Positions 47,376 to 59,312 of a stretch of DNA of 64,000 bases are shown piece by piece. Below the pieces are notes generated by a model. The model was not told where the DNA came from and did no database searches. It was given only the letters and a program-made list of their open reading frames with translations. How positions within the stretch are numbered: position 1 is the first letter of the stretch; each line of letters opens with the position of its first letter. Position numbers and translations under genes: made by a program. The stretch comes from Lutjanus erythropterus (lineage: Eukaryota; Chordata; Actinopteri; Lutjaniformes; Lutjanidae). Location: assembly GCA_020091685.1 (NCBI GenBank), contig CM034604.1, positions 8,041,682 to 8,105,681 on the forward strand, given 5' to 3'.

Positions 47376-49014
47376 GAAAGAAAAATGTGTTATATCATGG
47401 GTTACATAACAAATTATAACTACCATAACCTTAGCCAGTTATGAAGACACATAGAGAATTGCTATGACCGATCATAACAGATTATAAACATTTCTGAAAT
47501 GGAATTATGTCTTATAAATATCAATAGCACGCTATAGCATGATTCTGTGAACTTTAAGTGATACAGATTTTTAAAAAAGGCTCTAAGACAACATTGTTAC
47601 ATTTGCTCTGCTCCTGACCTCATTAAAGCTGTGTATCTTTCTGTTTGTCTAAAACAGGAAATTGTGTTGATCCACTGAAGCTAACTGGCCAGGATGGACT
47701 ATGAACTGATAAAGCGAGCATGAGTCAGACGCTCCAAATGCATGAGTCATACACTGAGTGCAGTTCTGAATTTGAGCCACAAGGTGGCGGCAGTCAACTG
47801 CAGAGCAACTCATAAGTCTTCCAGTTTTGAACAGGGTCACAAGAGACTTGTTGTGATGCCCTGTGTCTACGCACACCCAACATGGTGTCTCATCTGTGTT
47901 TGTTTTGCAGTAATTCTGAAGAAACATGATTATTTCTAAAATGATACATGCATGACTGTAATTTTGGAAATGATATAAATAGTTTTTTACACTTTGTTGA
48001 CACATTAGCACACTTCTCTAGCCTGCTGTACACTTAAACAGGACTGTGTGTCTGTCATACTTCCCGTAAAACAGCTTTTTCCAATCTGAAATCTGGATCT
48101 GAGTTCCATCCGACAGGCTCTCAGCAAATATTACTCTTTGTGAGCTGTCACTGGCTGCAGTTCAGCAAACCACAGCATCAGGCAGAGGGCTGCACAAAAC
48201 TCAGATTTTGAAAATAAATATACAGAGGCGAAACCAATAGGATTGATGAAAACATCATCAGTGTATTTTTCATCGACACGGAGCACTCCGTCTGCATCCT
48301 GGACGTTAAAAAAGTACACAATGTCCTCATAATCCAAACAAAAAGAATGTGGAACTAATCAATAGATGGCATCAGAGCTGTTCTGTCTGATTTGTCATGC
48401 TTCAGAGTTACACGCTATTCAAGAAGACACCCATATGAGACACAGACGAGTTTGATTTAATTTCTCTAAGTACAGTTTGTGTATACAATCTAATTTTCTA
48501 CTTTGTTTTGTCATGTTTGTGTTGCAGCACAGTTCCCTGACAGGCGTTTGTCACGCTTTTGTCCAGGCACAGTAAAACTACAGCGTGTCTTCATAAAGAG
48601 AGTGGTGATCCTCTTCACAGCCTGAAGATACAATTAAACAACAGCAATATTGTATGTTAGAGTGAGAGACTCATGGATGGATTGATCTGATCCTGGTAAG
48701 AGTCTTTTCATGGTGAGTGTCCAATCCAAAATGTGTTTTTGATTATTTTTTCATATTAAGCCTGTACAGCATTAAAATACAAATACAAAGTTATTTAAAG
48801 CAGAACAATAGAGTAGTTCAGCTCTAAGAAAGAAGAACTTCCATTTCAAGTTTTTTCCATGGGTTCTTACAATATTTTGTAGAGTCTGGTGTAATATAAT
48901 ATCTCTGCAGAGGAGTGTCAAAGTTTTGGACAGGAGTCAGATAGCATCTGTTCAGCCTGGGTTTGAACAAAACGCTGAAATTCACTTTGTGCAAACACAT
49001 CAAAAACACCTCAG

Positions 49015-49705
49015 AGTATGGAGACAAAATAACAACTATACAGAGGCAGAAAACAACTACAAAGAGATACAAAACAACTGCATAGAGATGCAAAATGATC
49101 ACAAACAAATGCAAAAGAACAACAAAAGAGAAACAAAGTGACTACAAAGGCATGAAAAACAACCAAAAATGTAAACAAACAACTACAAAGGGATGCAAAA
49201 CAACAACAAAAAAGCAGATAGATGCAAACGACCAAAAAGAGAAACAAACTAGATGCAAAACAAAAGAAAAGAGAAACAAAATTATTACCTAGAGATGCAA
49301 AATGACTACAAAGAGATGCAAAGCGATCAAAAAGAGAAACAAAACCACTACAAAGAAATGCAAAACAACCAAAACAGGAAACAAACGACTACAAAGGGAT
49401 GCTAAACAACAGAGAAGAGAAACAAATTCACTGCAAAGAGATGCAAAATTACTGCAAAGAGATGCCGAAGGACCAAAAAGAGAACTAAAGCAACTACAAA
49501 GAGATGCAAAACAATAGAAAAGATGAATAAATTACTACAAAGACATGCAAATTGACCTAAAAGAAATGCCAAACAACCAAAAAAGAAACAAAATGACCTA
49601 AAAGCTGCCAAAAAGAGAAACAACGTGGCTACAAAGAAATATAAAAAACAAACCGAGAAGCAAATCGACCACAAAGAGATGCAAAACAGTTGTAAAAAGA
49701 TGCAA
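49015..49705 (+). repeat. degenerate minisatellite CTACAAAGAGATGCAAAA
   Basis: Roughly 20 imperfect units alternate ACTACAAAGAGATGCAAAAC with ACCAAAAAGAGAAACAAA over 690 bp. Because the unit lacks stop codons in several frames, it produces Lys/Gln-rich frames on the plus strand and Phe/Leu/Cys-rich frames on the minus strand. These are not genes. Confidence 0.9.
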
Positions 49706-51194
49706 AATGACCAAGAGGACTAGGACTGTGGAGGTGTCTTGCTCTGTTGCAAGATGGGTGGGGGGCCTCATTCTCTCATTCAGTCTTATGTTACATTCAG
49801 TCTTATGTTACATTGTCTCATGCTCGCAAGAAACACTTTTGAAAAAAAGAATGGTCGAAATCAAAGTAGCAGAGTGACTTTTAGTAACTGAGTATGGGTG
49901 CAGCTCCAAAAACACTGTATCCTACATTACCCATAAGGCAGCAGCAGTCTTTTGTCTAGCCTCCTCTGCCAGGCAAATGCCCCAATCTTTTAAACTTACC
50001 AACCCCAGTTTTTAGCACAGGCTTTTGTTCATGGTGTGTTGTCTCCAAGACAACCGTGATGACATCATCTGAGACTTCAGAACGCTCCTTTCAGGGGACA
50101 CGAACAGGCCGAGTAGTAAAAGCAGTAGTATAAGTAAGTAAACTTAGCTCTATATGTAAAATCAGTGGACTGCTCCTTTTGAAGTCTTTACCATCTTCAT
50201 ACTGTTAAAATCCTCCACATGTGCATCTTTGCCTCAACAATTCTGGGAGGTATGACGGCAGCGCAGTTTAAAACTGTTAGAACTAGTTTACAGTTTAGCA
50301 TGAAGGTTTAGACTAAAATACTTGAGTTCCATAAAGGAAGCAGCTGGAAAGTCTCTCTGTCGACATACTGTTTTAGTTCTCCACATGCAGGATTTGCTTG
50401 AAACTTTTGGCTAAATGTGTTCTGCCGCTGTATCTAAACATGTTGGCCAGTGCAAACAGAATTCCTCTGCAGGGAGGTCCCCGCATCGGACTGCACACAT
50501 GTGAAGGTCTCCTCTTACAGGCCACCCCAGAATCATCACACTGCCATCAGATACACTGTGATTCAACTGCAGTACATTTTTGACACCCGGCCAACGGTCC
50601 TAGAGTACATCCTTCAGGTCTTTACATTGTTAGAGACACATCCTCTCTCTGTAACTGTTGTAATAAACACTCAGTTAGTGGGTATTGGAGAAATGCCCAC
50701 AAGAACAAGAGAACAATTCTTCCTGGTGCACACGTTTCCTTCGATTGCAGCAGAAATATTACTGCTCAAATAGAAAATTACCCTGGAAAGACTGAAGAAA
50801 CAACAGGATATGAGTGTGCAAATTGTTTTAGATTATATAATCTTGTTACTTTTTCATGTGCACAGCAAATCAAAGCAGATTGTCTCACTCGACACGTGTA
50901 CAGGCGACTGTTTTCGCCATGTATGAACTCATAACTCAGTTACTATACATAATGTAATAAATGTAATGTAATGTAATAAACATGACATTCTTATGTTTTG
51001 AGTTCTTAGGTTCTGTATGTGCTTTTTACATATTATGTAATAGGAATTTGCATTTTGCACATCTTATAGCATGTCATGTAATGTCTTGACATATTATGAA
51101 GATGAAATGCATCTTGAATTGAATTAGATACTTTTATAATGAGCATGATGACTGTTAACAACAGCGGCATAATACAGAGATGGGGCATGATATT

Positions 51195-51650
51195 CAGAGA
51201 TAAAAGACTTGAGATTAAAGTGGTAAATTGTGAAAAACTTTGGATCTTCTTTGAGATTAAAGTGGTACAAAAGTCAGAAATTAACAAAAATCCCCTGAAG
51301 TTATAAAGTCATACATTTATGAGAAAGAAAAACTTATTCTCTCAGATTAAAGCGGTAAATTTATGAGAAAAAAGTCAAAGATCTGCGAGAAAAAAAACAA
51401 GAATTTACTAGTAACAGCTTGGATATTCTCAGAGATTAAAGGGGTAAATTTACGGGGTAAAATGTTACCAATTTATGAGGAAAAGTCAAATTTACAAGCC
51501 AAAAAAAAAAAAAAAAAAAAGAGGAAAAAGTTTGATATGATAAATTAATAAATTTACAAGAAAAATCCCAGATATTCTCAGAGATTAATGGGGTAAATTT
51601 GCTGGACAAAAAGTTTCAAATTTATGAGACACAACATTGAGTTTATAAAG
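51195..51650 (+). repeat. degenerate tandem repeat GAGATTAAAGTGGTAAATTTATGAG
   Basis: Several imperfect copies of AGAGATTAAAGTGGTAAATT followed by ATGAGAAAAAAGTC are spread over about 450 bp, with a poly-A tract at about 51501-51520. A similar family is common in fish introns. Confidence 0.75.
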
Positions 51651-52099
51651 TCTTAAACGTGAAAAGACTTTCTTTTCTCTTTTTTTGGTTATGTATAATG
51701 GCCCTGAAACTCCACTGTAGTTAACACACAAACACAAACAAGGATTTATGATGTGAAAGACATTATAATGTCCAAGTGGTCTGTTTGGTTCAATTTCCAT
51801 GCCTAGCACGCTAACAAACTGACTGCTGGGAAGCCAGTGAGGGATCACTTAACTGGTTTGCTGGGAGATGCTCCTCACCTACTAGTATGACTACTGCCCA
51901 TTATTATTATCATTATAATAATAACAAAAAGAAGTCATTTATTGAGCAAATCAAGCGTTCTCTCTGTTTTATATCTTTGCAAACAGATGGTTGGATTTTG
52001 AACTTTTGGTCAAACAAAACAAACAATACGAAGACTTTACCTCTCAGAAATTGTGATCGGTATTGTTTCCAGTCTGATTTCATCTTCATCAAAACTTAA

Positions 52100-54772
52100 T
52101 CAATAGATTATTATACAGGTGTACCACTATGAATCTGAGCATGTTGCCTGTGCAGATTTAAACAGTAATAACAAATACGGCTCTCTTTCACTGCTTGTTC
52201 ATAATGACGCAGTTAGAATAGATTGATTTTTTAAGGTGTTTGTCCCAGAGAGACAGAATTTATTGGCCACCTGATGGGAGGGATTAAAATTATGAAGGGG
52301 CTGTGAAACGTCTTGTGCAATGTGGGCCGTTCTACTTCTAAAAGAGTGGGTGGTTTTATTTGGTTGGTTTGTAATACCAGTGAACGCTGATTCACTTTTC
52401 AAAGAAAAAAGGGCAGTAGAAGGGTGCAATGTTAAAAGTGAGAACTGACTCACTTTAGTGTTAATAATAACCGAGATGCAAGGCTTGTAGAAATGTTTAA
52501 TTTTTTGATGATGACAATGACTTTGTATACGGTAGTATACCAGCAGGTTTCCATTATTAAAACAATGCTTGAATGACCATCGTGCTCATACACAAATACA
52601 TAAACAGAGTAGTGTGTCGAAGTCGTCAAAGTACGTCAGCAGTTATGAATGAACGTGAATCACTTGTGAGCTGTGAAGCTGTTTTTTCCATAACTGCAGC
52701 TCTGCTCCAGCAGTAGTCAGATATTGCTGCTATTTTCTGATGTTTCCGTTTGAATGAAACAACAAAGTCGGTAGAAAGCACAGGGAGCTTTTACTCTATT
52801 ACACAACATTTACTGGCATTACAAAGATCATAAAAATGTCACGGAAGTCTTCAGTGTAGCCTTGTCATGATGCATTCATATGTTTGGTTTACACAGTTGT
52901 GGAAACCATCTTTTATCCTCAGTGTAAGTGTTCCCACATGCACCAAATGTAGCACAGGACAGTAAAATCCAAGGACGGGACTGTGGATTCATTTCGGTCA
53001 TGTGGTCGATTTAACAGTACTTAAAGTACACATGAAATGGAAAGCAGAGGGCTTTTCTGCATATTGACGTGCTTCCTGTAAAAGCAGGCAGCTAGGGAGC
53101 GGGCCTGGTTCTGCAAGGGTGCAGAAGCATGCATTGCTCCCTCAGGCTCTAATATTTTGCACAGTTTAGCTCAGTTGAAATTTGAAAAAGAAATGCTTAG
53201 CTCAAGGTGGTAGTTTATGCATCTGTGTGGGAGTATTCAGGGTGCACAGACTATGCGTCTTGCAACATGTAAAGAGTTGAATCCTAGTGAATGTAGATCA
53301 GCGGGTGTTGAAAAATAAATGTTTTTAATAGATCCACAATATGACTGAGGATGTGATCTAAAGGGGTTAAATAGGCATTTTTCATTTCATCTTGACTATT
53401 TAACATGTAATAAACATATACAAAGCAGCAGTCAGTGAAAAAACTCAACAAAACAATGGAAGACAGCTAGAACATGCCTTGCGTCAGTTAATTTTATCAT
53501 TAAAACATTAGTAGAATGAACAACTGCTGTGAAACCACACCTCTAAACCTTCATTGTTTTCTTAAGACAACTGAATTTTCATTAATTCAAGCAGATTTGA
53601 TACATTTTTAAGCATCCAGCCAACTTTCCACCAGGATTTATAGTCCAAAGGTGGTGTCCAGACAGAAAGGACAAAACCGCTAGTGTTTATTCTCATGTTC
53701 CCATCCATTATATTATTATGAAATTTAGATGTTTTAGGGAGATAGAGACATACCCAGCAAAAATCAGCTCAGCCTCAAGTTTTTCAGTGTGTGATTTGGA
53801 CACAGTCCTAAATGCTGAAACGAGGCTGAGTTAAGATTTACTATGGTACTCAATACACATGACAGAGATTAAGTGCTGTCTACAGTGATTGTAATTTACT
53901 AGTTGTCTCCAAGAGTTTTTTAAAGGGGGATAAAAAGCTGACAAAGAATCTACCAGGACTGTCTAGAGACAAGAGAGGAGACAGGGGAGGATTGTATTAT
54001 ACCAGCACACACAGAGGAGTCTCCTGGCTCGCTGTCCCTGGCTGTACCTCCCTCTGATTACATCAGAAACATATTCATTGTAACAGCAGATTACACACTC
54101 AGAACAGGGCTGAAGACCATGGGGAGGACTGAAACCCTGCCAGTAATAATATTATGCAGAGTGTGCAATGCTTTTGTCTTTATACCTAAAAGTGCAGATA
54201 GTGCAGCTGTTGTTTTACCAAAGGATTAGCCTGTTTTATAACATAATCAGCCTTTAAAGGTACACCAATCAATATGTTTGTATTTATAATGATTCAAATG
54301 ATAATGCATGAAAGGTGTCACTCATAGTGACAAACCCACAGAGATCATTAAGTGTTGCAGATTCTCTCAGCTCTACAGAGCTTTATAGCATCTTTTAGCT
54401 AACTCTTTTAGTTTTACTGGTGCTTTGAAGGTACTAAATGTAAGAATTTTAGTTTAAATAATTTTAAAAGTTATCAACAGAATGTGAAGAAATAATATGA
54501 CATTATGTCAAAGACGTCTATGTATTGTGTTGCAAAAATATCTTCTGAAGTTAGCATGCTAACCAGCTAGCTTCAGCCAATCCTGTCTCGTACCACCTTG
54601 TACCTCAAGAGATGATAGTGAGTCACTGTAGCGTCCAGCCTGCCCTCAGTCCAACAACACTTAAGTGGTTTTCCTGCCAAGTTTGGCCCCTAGTATCCTA
54701 GAGCTGACCCTGCCTAACTAACAGAGGTGGGTGCTGACTGATGTGTGACCTCTCTCTCACTCCTCTCCTGCT
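52100..54772. other. gene-free stretch
   Basis: No exon, RNA gene or defined repeat can be supported. The sequence is ordinary AT-rich unique-looking DNA. Confidence 0.35.
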
Positions 54773-54929
54773 TCATGCCTGTCCTGACCCCGCCATGTAC
54801 TCATCCTCCCTGGAGTCAGAGTCCAGGTCAGAGCTGCTGTAAATCACCTTGGTACTGTATTCCTTGTGGTCAAACTGGCCTCCCTTGTGTTTAGTCCTGG
54901 TCCGTCCATCCTTGCTCACCAAGAGGATG
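54773..54929 (-). CDS. candidate terminal coding exon of an unidentified gene, 51 residues
   Basis: A minus-strand acceptor, CTGGCCTCAG|C at 54930/54929, opens a frame in phase 1. It begins ILLVSKDGRTRTKHKGGQ, continues FDHKEYSTKVIYSSSD and ends EDEYMAGSGQA before TGA at 54775-54773. It looks like a hydrophilic cytoplasmic or C-terminal tail with a Ser/Asp acidic cluster suited to CK2-type phosphorylation. Its composition differs from the random frames around it. I cannot name the gene, and no partner exon was found to the right in the window. Confidence 0.4.
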
Positions 54930-55931
54930 CTGAGGCCAGGTTCTGTTGTTCATTTTTCAGTTCTGATGCTGATTCTAGCATATTTATTGGTCTTATCTTT
55001 ATCTGCTCTTCCCCAGACCAGAAAACCTCCTCTTCCCAATGGTCCACTCACTGTGGTACTCCAAGCTCACAGAGGCATCTAGCAATAGGACTCCTAGTTG
55101 CACAGCTAACTGAGCTAACAAGCTAATGGCAGCTACAGTTAGCAGTAACTCTGGCGACGTGCTGCTCTCTATTTGTTTGAAGCATGAATTCAACAGGTGG
55201 CCAATTCTAACATAATGCACATTTAACTTTTTTTCTTACATCCGTTGAGCATTTTCAAGCACTGGTGGAGACTAAAGCAGAAATGCTAATGTTAAGTTTG
55301 CATGATGGATAAATATGAACAGAAGCCTAAATATTGGCTAACACGATTTCTATTTCAACTTTGTAAAATGATAACATGTTGATGTTGTGTTTGCGGCACT
55401 GTCCCCAAATGGTCAAAAAAACAGTAATGTTTAATGTAAATATCAAGAGATCGACCACAAAATGTACTTTTCTGCTGATAATTTTCTTGCTCACTGTGTT
55501 CCAAAAGGTGATATTTTCTCCAAAGTATGACTTTTGTCAGGTTTTAGGTGGAGTTTCCTTACTTTAACTAATTGTCCACATTTGTCAAATATTTGTGGTT
55601 GTTGTAATTGTCGACAGTTGTTTTCTGACATTTAAGAGGATTTCTTCAAAGTAGTAACTGCATTACAAAAGTCTGGGTTCAGCTCGCTGCATACATCATG
55701 AGTTGACATGGCAACCAGGGGAATAAAAATTAACAGCAGTGTTCTTGACCGATCCCATTGGTCGAAACATCCCATTGTACAAATTATGAAAACATCCCTC
55801 GCATGACGGCCTGATGATAAAACAGATGACCTCATCGCGCTCAAAGCCACAACAGTGAAGCTCAGCCCTGCTGGGGTTAGAGGCAGCTGGTTCAGCTCTA
55901 AGTAAAACTGTGAGCTAACAGTTCACATCAC

Positions 55932-55932
<1 letters not shown>

Positions 55933-55991
<59 letters not shown>

Positions 55992-55996
55992 GTGTG
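55933..55996 (+). repeat. (GT)n microsatellite
   Basis: About 30 GT units with one GC interruption near the 3' end. Confidence 0.95.
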
Positions 55997-56344
55997 GAGA
56001 TCACAGATGAAGAAAATGTGTTCTTGAATTTTTACCCTTAAAAGGACAAAATGAGAATATTTTAACATCTTTAAAAGTCTGTTTCAGGGTCAGAGCTTGT
56101 GTTCAGGGTTGATTCCAGAGAATAATTTTCATGCAAACGTGCTGTCTTCACTTAAAGTTGCTTATCCAAAGTAGAAGCACAAAGAGCAAGGAAAGAGGAC
56201 TTAATCAACTAAATCTGAGCACGTAAACATAATCAGGGGGGCAAAATGCTCCACTGCTGAAACGCCTCTGAAATGCTGCCGTGGTGCAGTCGTGCCCTGC
56301 TTGGTGGAGTCAACCAGTCAGAGGGGCAACTACAGAGGTCTGCA

Positions 56345-56540
56345 GTGCAGTATTAAAGTAGTAAACTTTACTTCAATAAAAGTACCAATATCACACAGTG
56401 AAAATACTCCTCTACAAGAGAAAGTCCTGCATTCAAATCCTTACTTGAGTAAAAGTTTTTTAGATAAATGTACCTAACGTATGAAAAGTAAAAGTACTAG
56501 AAGTATAAAGTAGCATAAAATTGAAGTACAAGTACCTTGA
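56345..56540. mobile_element. hAT-type element fragment
   Basis: TACTTCAATAAAAGTACCAA, CCTGCATTCAAATCCTTACTT, GAGTAAAAGT and GTAAAAGTACTAGAAGTATAA match the interior of the CAGTGGTGGA family. Clear termini are absent. Confidence 0.55.
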
Positions 56541-57534
56541 ATTTCTTCAGTTCATTTCTTGACTAAACGTGTCAAAGACATTTAACCATAGAGTCACTGA
56601 GAAATCTGCATCTTTGAAGGCCAGAAGGCCCAAGTTCTTGTATAAAAATTACATTTTAAGCCACAGGGTGCCAAAGTCATGTGGCTAAGGGTCAGTTCAC
56701 TTAGCTTAATGATGGCACTGGGTATTTCAATGTAATACCACATTTTTTTCCCTTAAATTTTATTTTCTATTACTGGAGGTTACTGTGTTCATAATTTTCT
56801 GCTATTTTCAGACATTGAATAAATGTTTTTATTATGTTTTATTTTTGTTACCAGAGGGAGCAGGTCCTCTTTCAAGGAGGCTGCCACATTACACCACCAT
56901 GTTGTTCCTGGTTCTAAATAAGGCCTTTGGCGTTTTGGTCAAGTTTCGTGGCCACTGTAGTTTCTCCTACATGGCTTGGAAGGGGAGGGTGAACCCAGCA
57001 GTATTCATTTGGTTGCAATCTATCACCCCACCGCTTGATACCACTAAATCCTACACACTGGTCCTTTAAAGTAAGCATGTTTCATCATAACAAATGTTTG
57101 TTCAGCTCAGCAAATACACATAAAGGTCTTTTCATTTATTTAAATGCACTGGTGCGATACACCAGTATATTTGCTTGATTTTCAGTTTAGCCCCCTCAGA
57201 GAAAAACTGACTATCCGCCCCTGCTGACTCCCCTGTTATATATGAATGCGTAGGATTTAATTTTTGAGTGTTTTGTACTTTGTATTTTCTAAGTTTTATT
57301 TGTTTCATCCTAATGATTTATTAATGTTACGGTAATGTTTTCTCCTAACAGTTAATCAAACGTGGACTGTCTGAGCCAGAGCCTGAGCAGCTGATTTGCA
57401 GCCGTTTGGGGGTCAATTCATGAGAAAACCATAAGTTTTTTCAATTTAAGGAAACCATTACAGCCAGAGCTGAGGAGATAAATATTTGTATGCAATAATA
57501 CATACAGCTGCATTAAAGCAAATTACACGAAACT

Positions 57535-57700
57535 GGATTTTATGTTTTTTCTGAATGTTTTTTTTATGTTTGAAAACTGGTCACCATTCACTTTTTTGGG
57601 AAATTCTACAATGGTGTTTTCCTGGGAAACCCCAGCAGTGTTTTATGGACCTTCAATCAATGACGGAAATCTCATTTTTGGGTGTAGTGTACAACTGTTA
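57535..57700 (+). repeat. dispersed repeat, copy 2 (partner at 38500-38685)
   Basis: GGTCACCATTCACTTTTTTG, GTGTTTTCCTGGGAAACCCC, AGCAGTGTTTTATGGACCTTC and CTCATTTTTGGGTGTAGTG align in order with copy 1 on the same strand. Confidence 0.65.
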
Positions 57701-58142
57701 AAGGAAGTATATCACAACTACCCTACACCACCTACTCCACCGCAACAGCTACACCAATGTGTGTTATAAGGTGGGTAACATAGAAAAAGACATGACAGAG
57801 GTTGTGTGAACGTGCTGGTTTTTTGTGGGTGGGTGGGGAGGTTGTGTATGGAAAAAAGGAAACTCAGAAAAAGAAAATCATGGGACAAATACAGGCCAAG
57901 CAGATCCGGACATGGAAAGATGCAGTACGAGCCACGCAGCGAGCTGCAGAGCCAGTTGTGTGCTGTGTGCCAGGGTCATGACATGGAGATGGTGAGAAGT
58001 AAGTGAAAACAGATGAGAGCACGCTAGTCATGCGAGAACGCCCTCGTCTGACACCTCAGCTCGTCCTTCATGCCAGGAAATGAGAGAGTGTGTGTGTGTG
58101 TATATTTGTGCATATGTGCGTGTGTGTGCTTATTTGATTGGT

Positions 58143-58146
<4 letters not shown>

Positions 58147-58196
<50 letters not shown>
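58147..58196 (+). repeat. (TG)n microsatellite
   Basis: About 24 TG units; shorter TG runs lie just upstream from 58087. Confidence 0.95.
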
Positions 58197-58203
<7 letters not shown>

Positions 58204-58466
58204 AGGGATCAGCGTGGGAGTTGGTGGTCTGTTTAAGAGGGATCTTTCCCCTTATCACACAGAAATGTGAGTTATAAGTAAGTTGTTTCCAGTTAGGTCT
58301 GTCAACACTGGTATTTAATCCTTTTGATTCCAATAATCTTCCCTCTTTTTATGCATGAAAAGAATGAAAAGACTTTTTGTTAAAAAATAACATGACAGAC
58401 CTCCAGAGATTCTTGTCCAGCTGAAGAATTGTGAAACCAAACAACTGTGGATTTAGGGTCATTTCC

Positions 58467-59312
58467 AAGCCCACCCGTGTGGAAAGCAACTGATATTTCA
58501 TTCAACCTGAGGATTTCTACTAGTGCCAAGAATATTCTGTGGAAGTCTTGCTAAATCTGTGCCAGCGGGGTCATCTTAGGAGTCAGCATATTCAGTCAGC
58601 ATGCTTTTCCTAAAATTTCCCATCATTTTAGCCTCCCCTCTAAATTCTTCTTTTCCTCCAGTAAAGGAAGATTGGGCTTACAAATCTAGACTTTTATCTA
58701 ATTATCACAAGTAACCTGGTTACAGCTATAAAATGTCTGTAAGGAGTGTTCTCCAAGGAACATCTGCTTGGGACCTCATGTGTTCATTGTTTGTATTTAG
58801 TCTGAGTTCTGTTTTTTCACACTCCCACCCAAATACTTGCTGATACTGTTGATAGAATTTTGTTGATCACAAATATTTAAAAAAAAATAATATTTTAAAG
58901 ATCTATAGATATTACAAATTATCTTCTCTTTTTGTTACAGGCTAACCTTTCCTAACCTGACATGCCAGATGGTTTGTTACACAGAACCATCTGGGAAGTT
59001 GTCTTTAAAATCTGTTTGGAAAAGGGCAGGCACTTTCAAAAAAGAGCGGAGCGAAAACATCTTTTCCATGGAGAAAAGCCTTCAGTGTCATTCTTTGCTC
59101 TCTTTTCAATGAAGAAATACTCTTCAGTTCTATATAACCGATGCTATCACAGTATCTATGCTAACCACTACAGGATCTGCCATTGTTTGTTCAAGACAAG
59201 TTTCTCGCTGTCATCGCACCTAAAACCACGCCTTTAGCTGCCAGAAGTCCCTCCTGAGATGCTGATTGGCTGCATCACTTTTGGTGCAGACCCAAACACA
59301 CAACCTGACACC
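58467..59312 (+). repeat. long repeat, copy 1 (partner at 62890-63660)
   Basis: The copy starts AAGCCCACCCGTGTGGAAAG and ends near GGTGCAGACCCAAACACACAACCTGACA. The first 110 bp are almost identical to the second copy, including GAGGATTTCTACTAGTGCCA and AATATTCTGTGGAAGTCTTG. The pair also shares a hairpin around CCAGATGGTT and a TAAAACCACGCC...TAGCTGCCAG end. There is no coding frame that persists in both copies. Confidence 0.8.

Noticed and set aside
49011..49674. Long frames on both strands (Lys/Gln-rich plus, Phe/Leu/Cys-rich minus)
   Set aside because: They are produced by the CTACAAAGAGATGCAAAA minisatellite, whose unit lacks stops in several frames.
57806..58006. Possible exon with MQYEPRSELQSQLCAVCQGH on the plus strand
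   Set aside because: CpG-containing and protein-like for about 25 residues, with a GTGAGA donor-like site, but no acceptor, partner exon or family was found, so it was not called.
58070..58277. Cys/Val-rich frames
   Set aside because: Translation of the (TG)n microsatellite.
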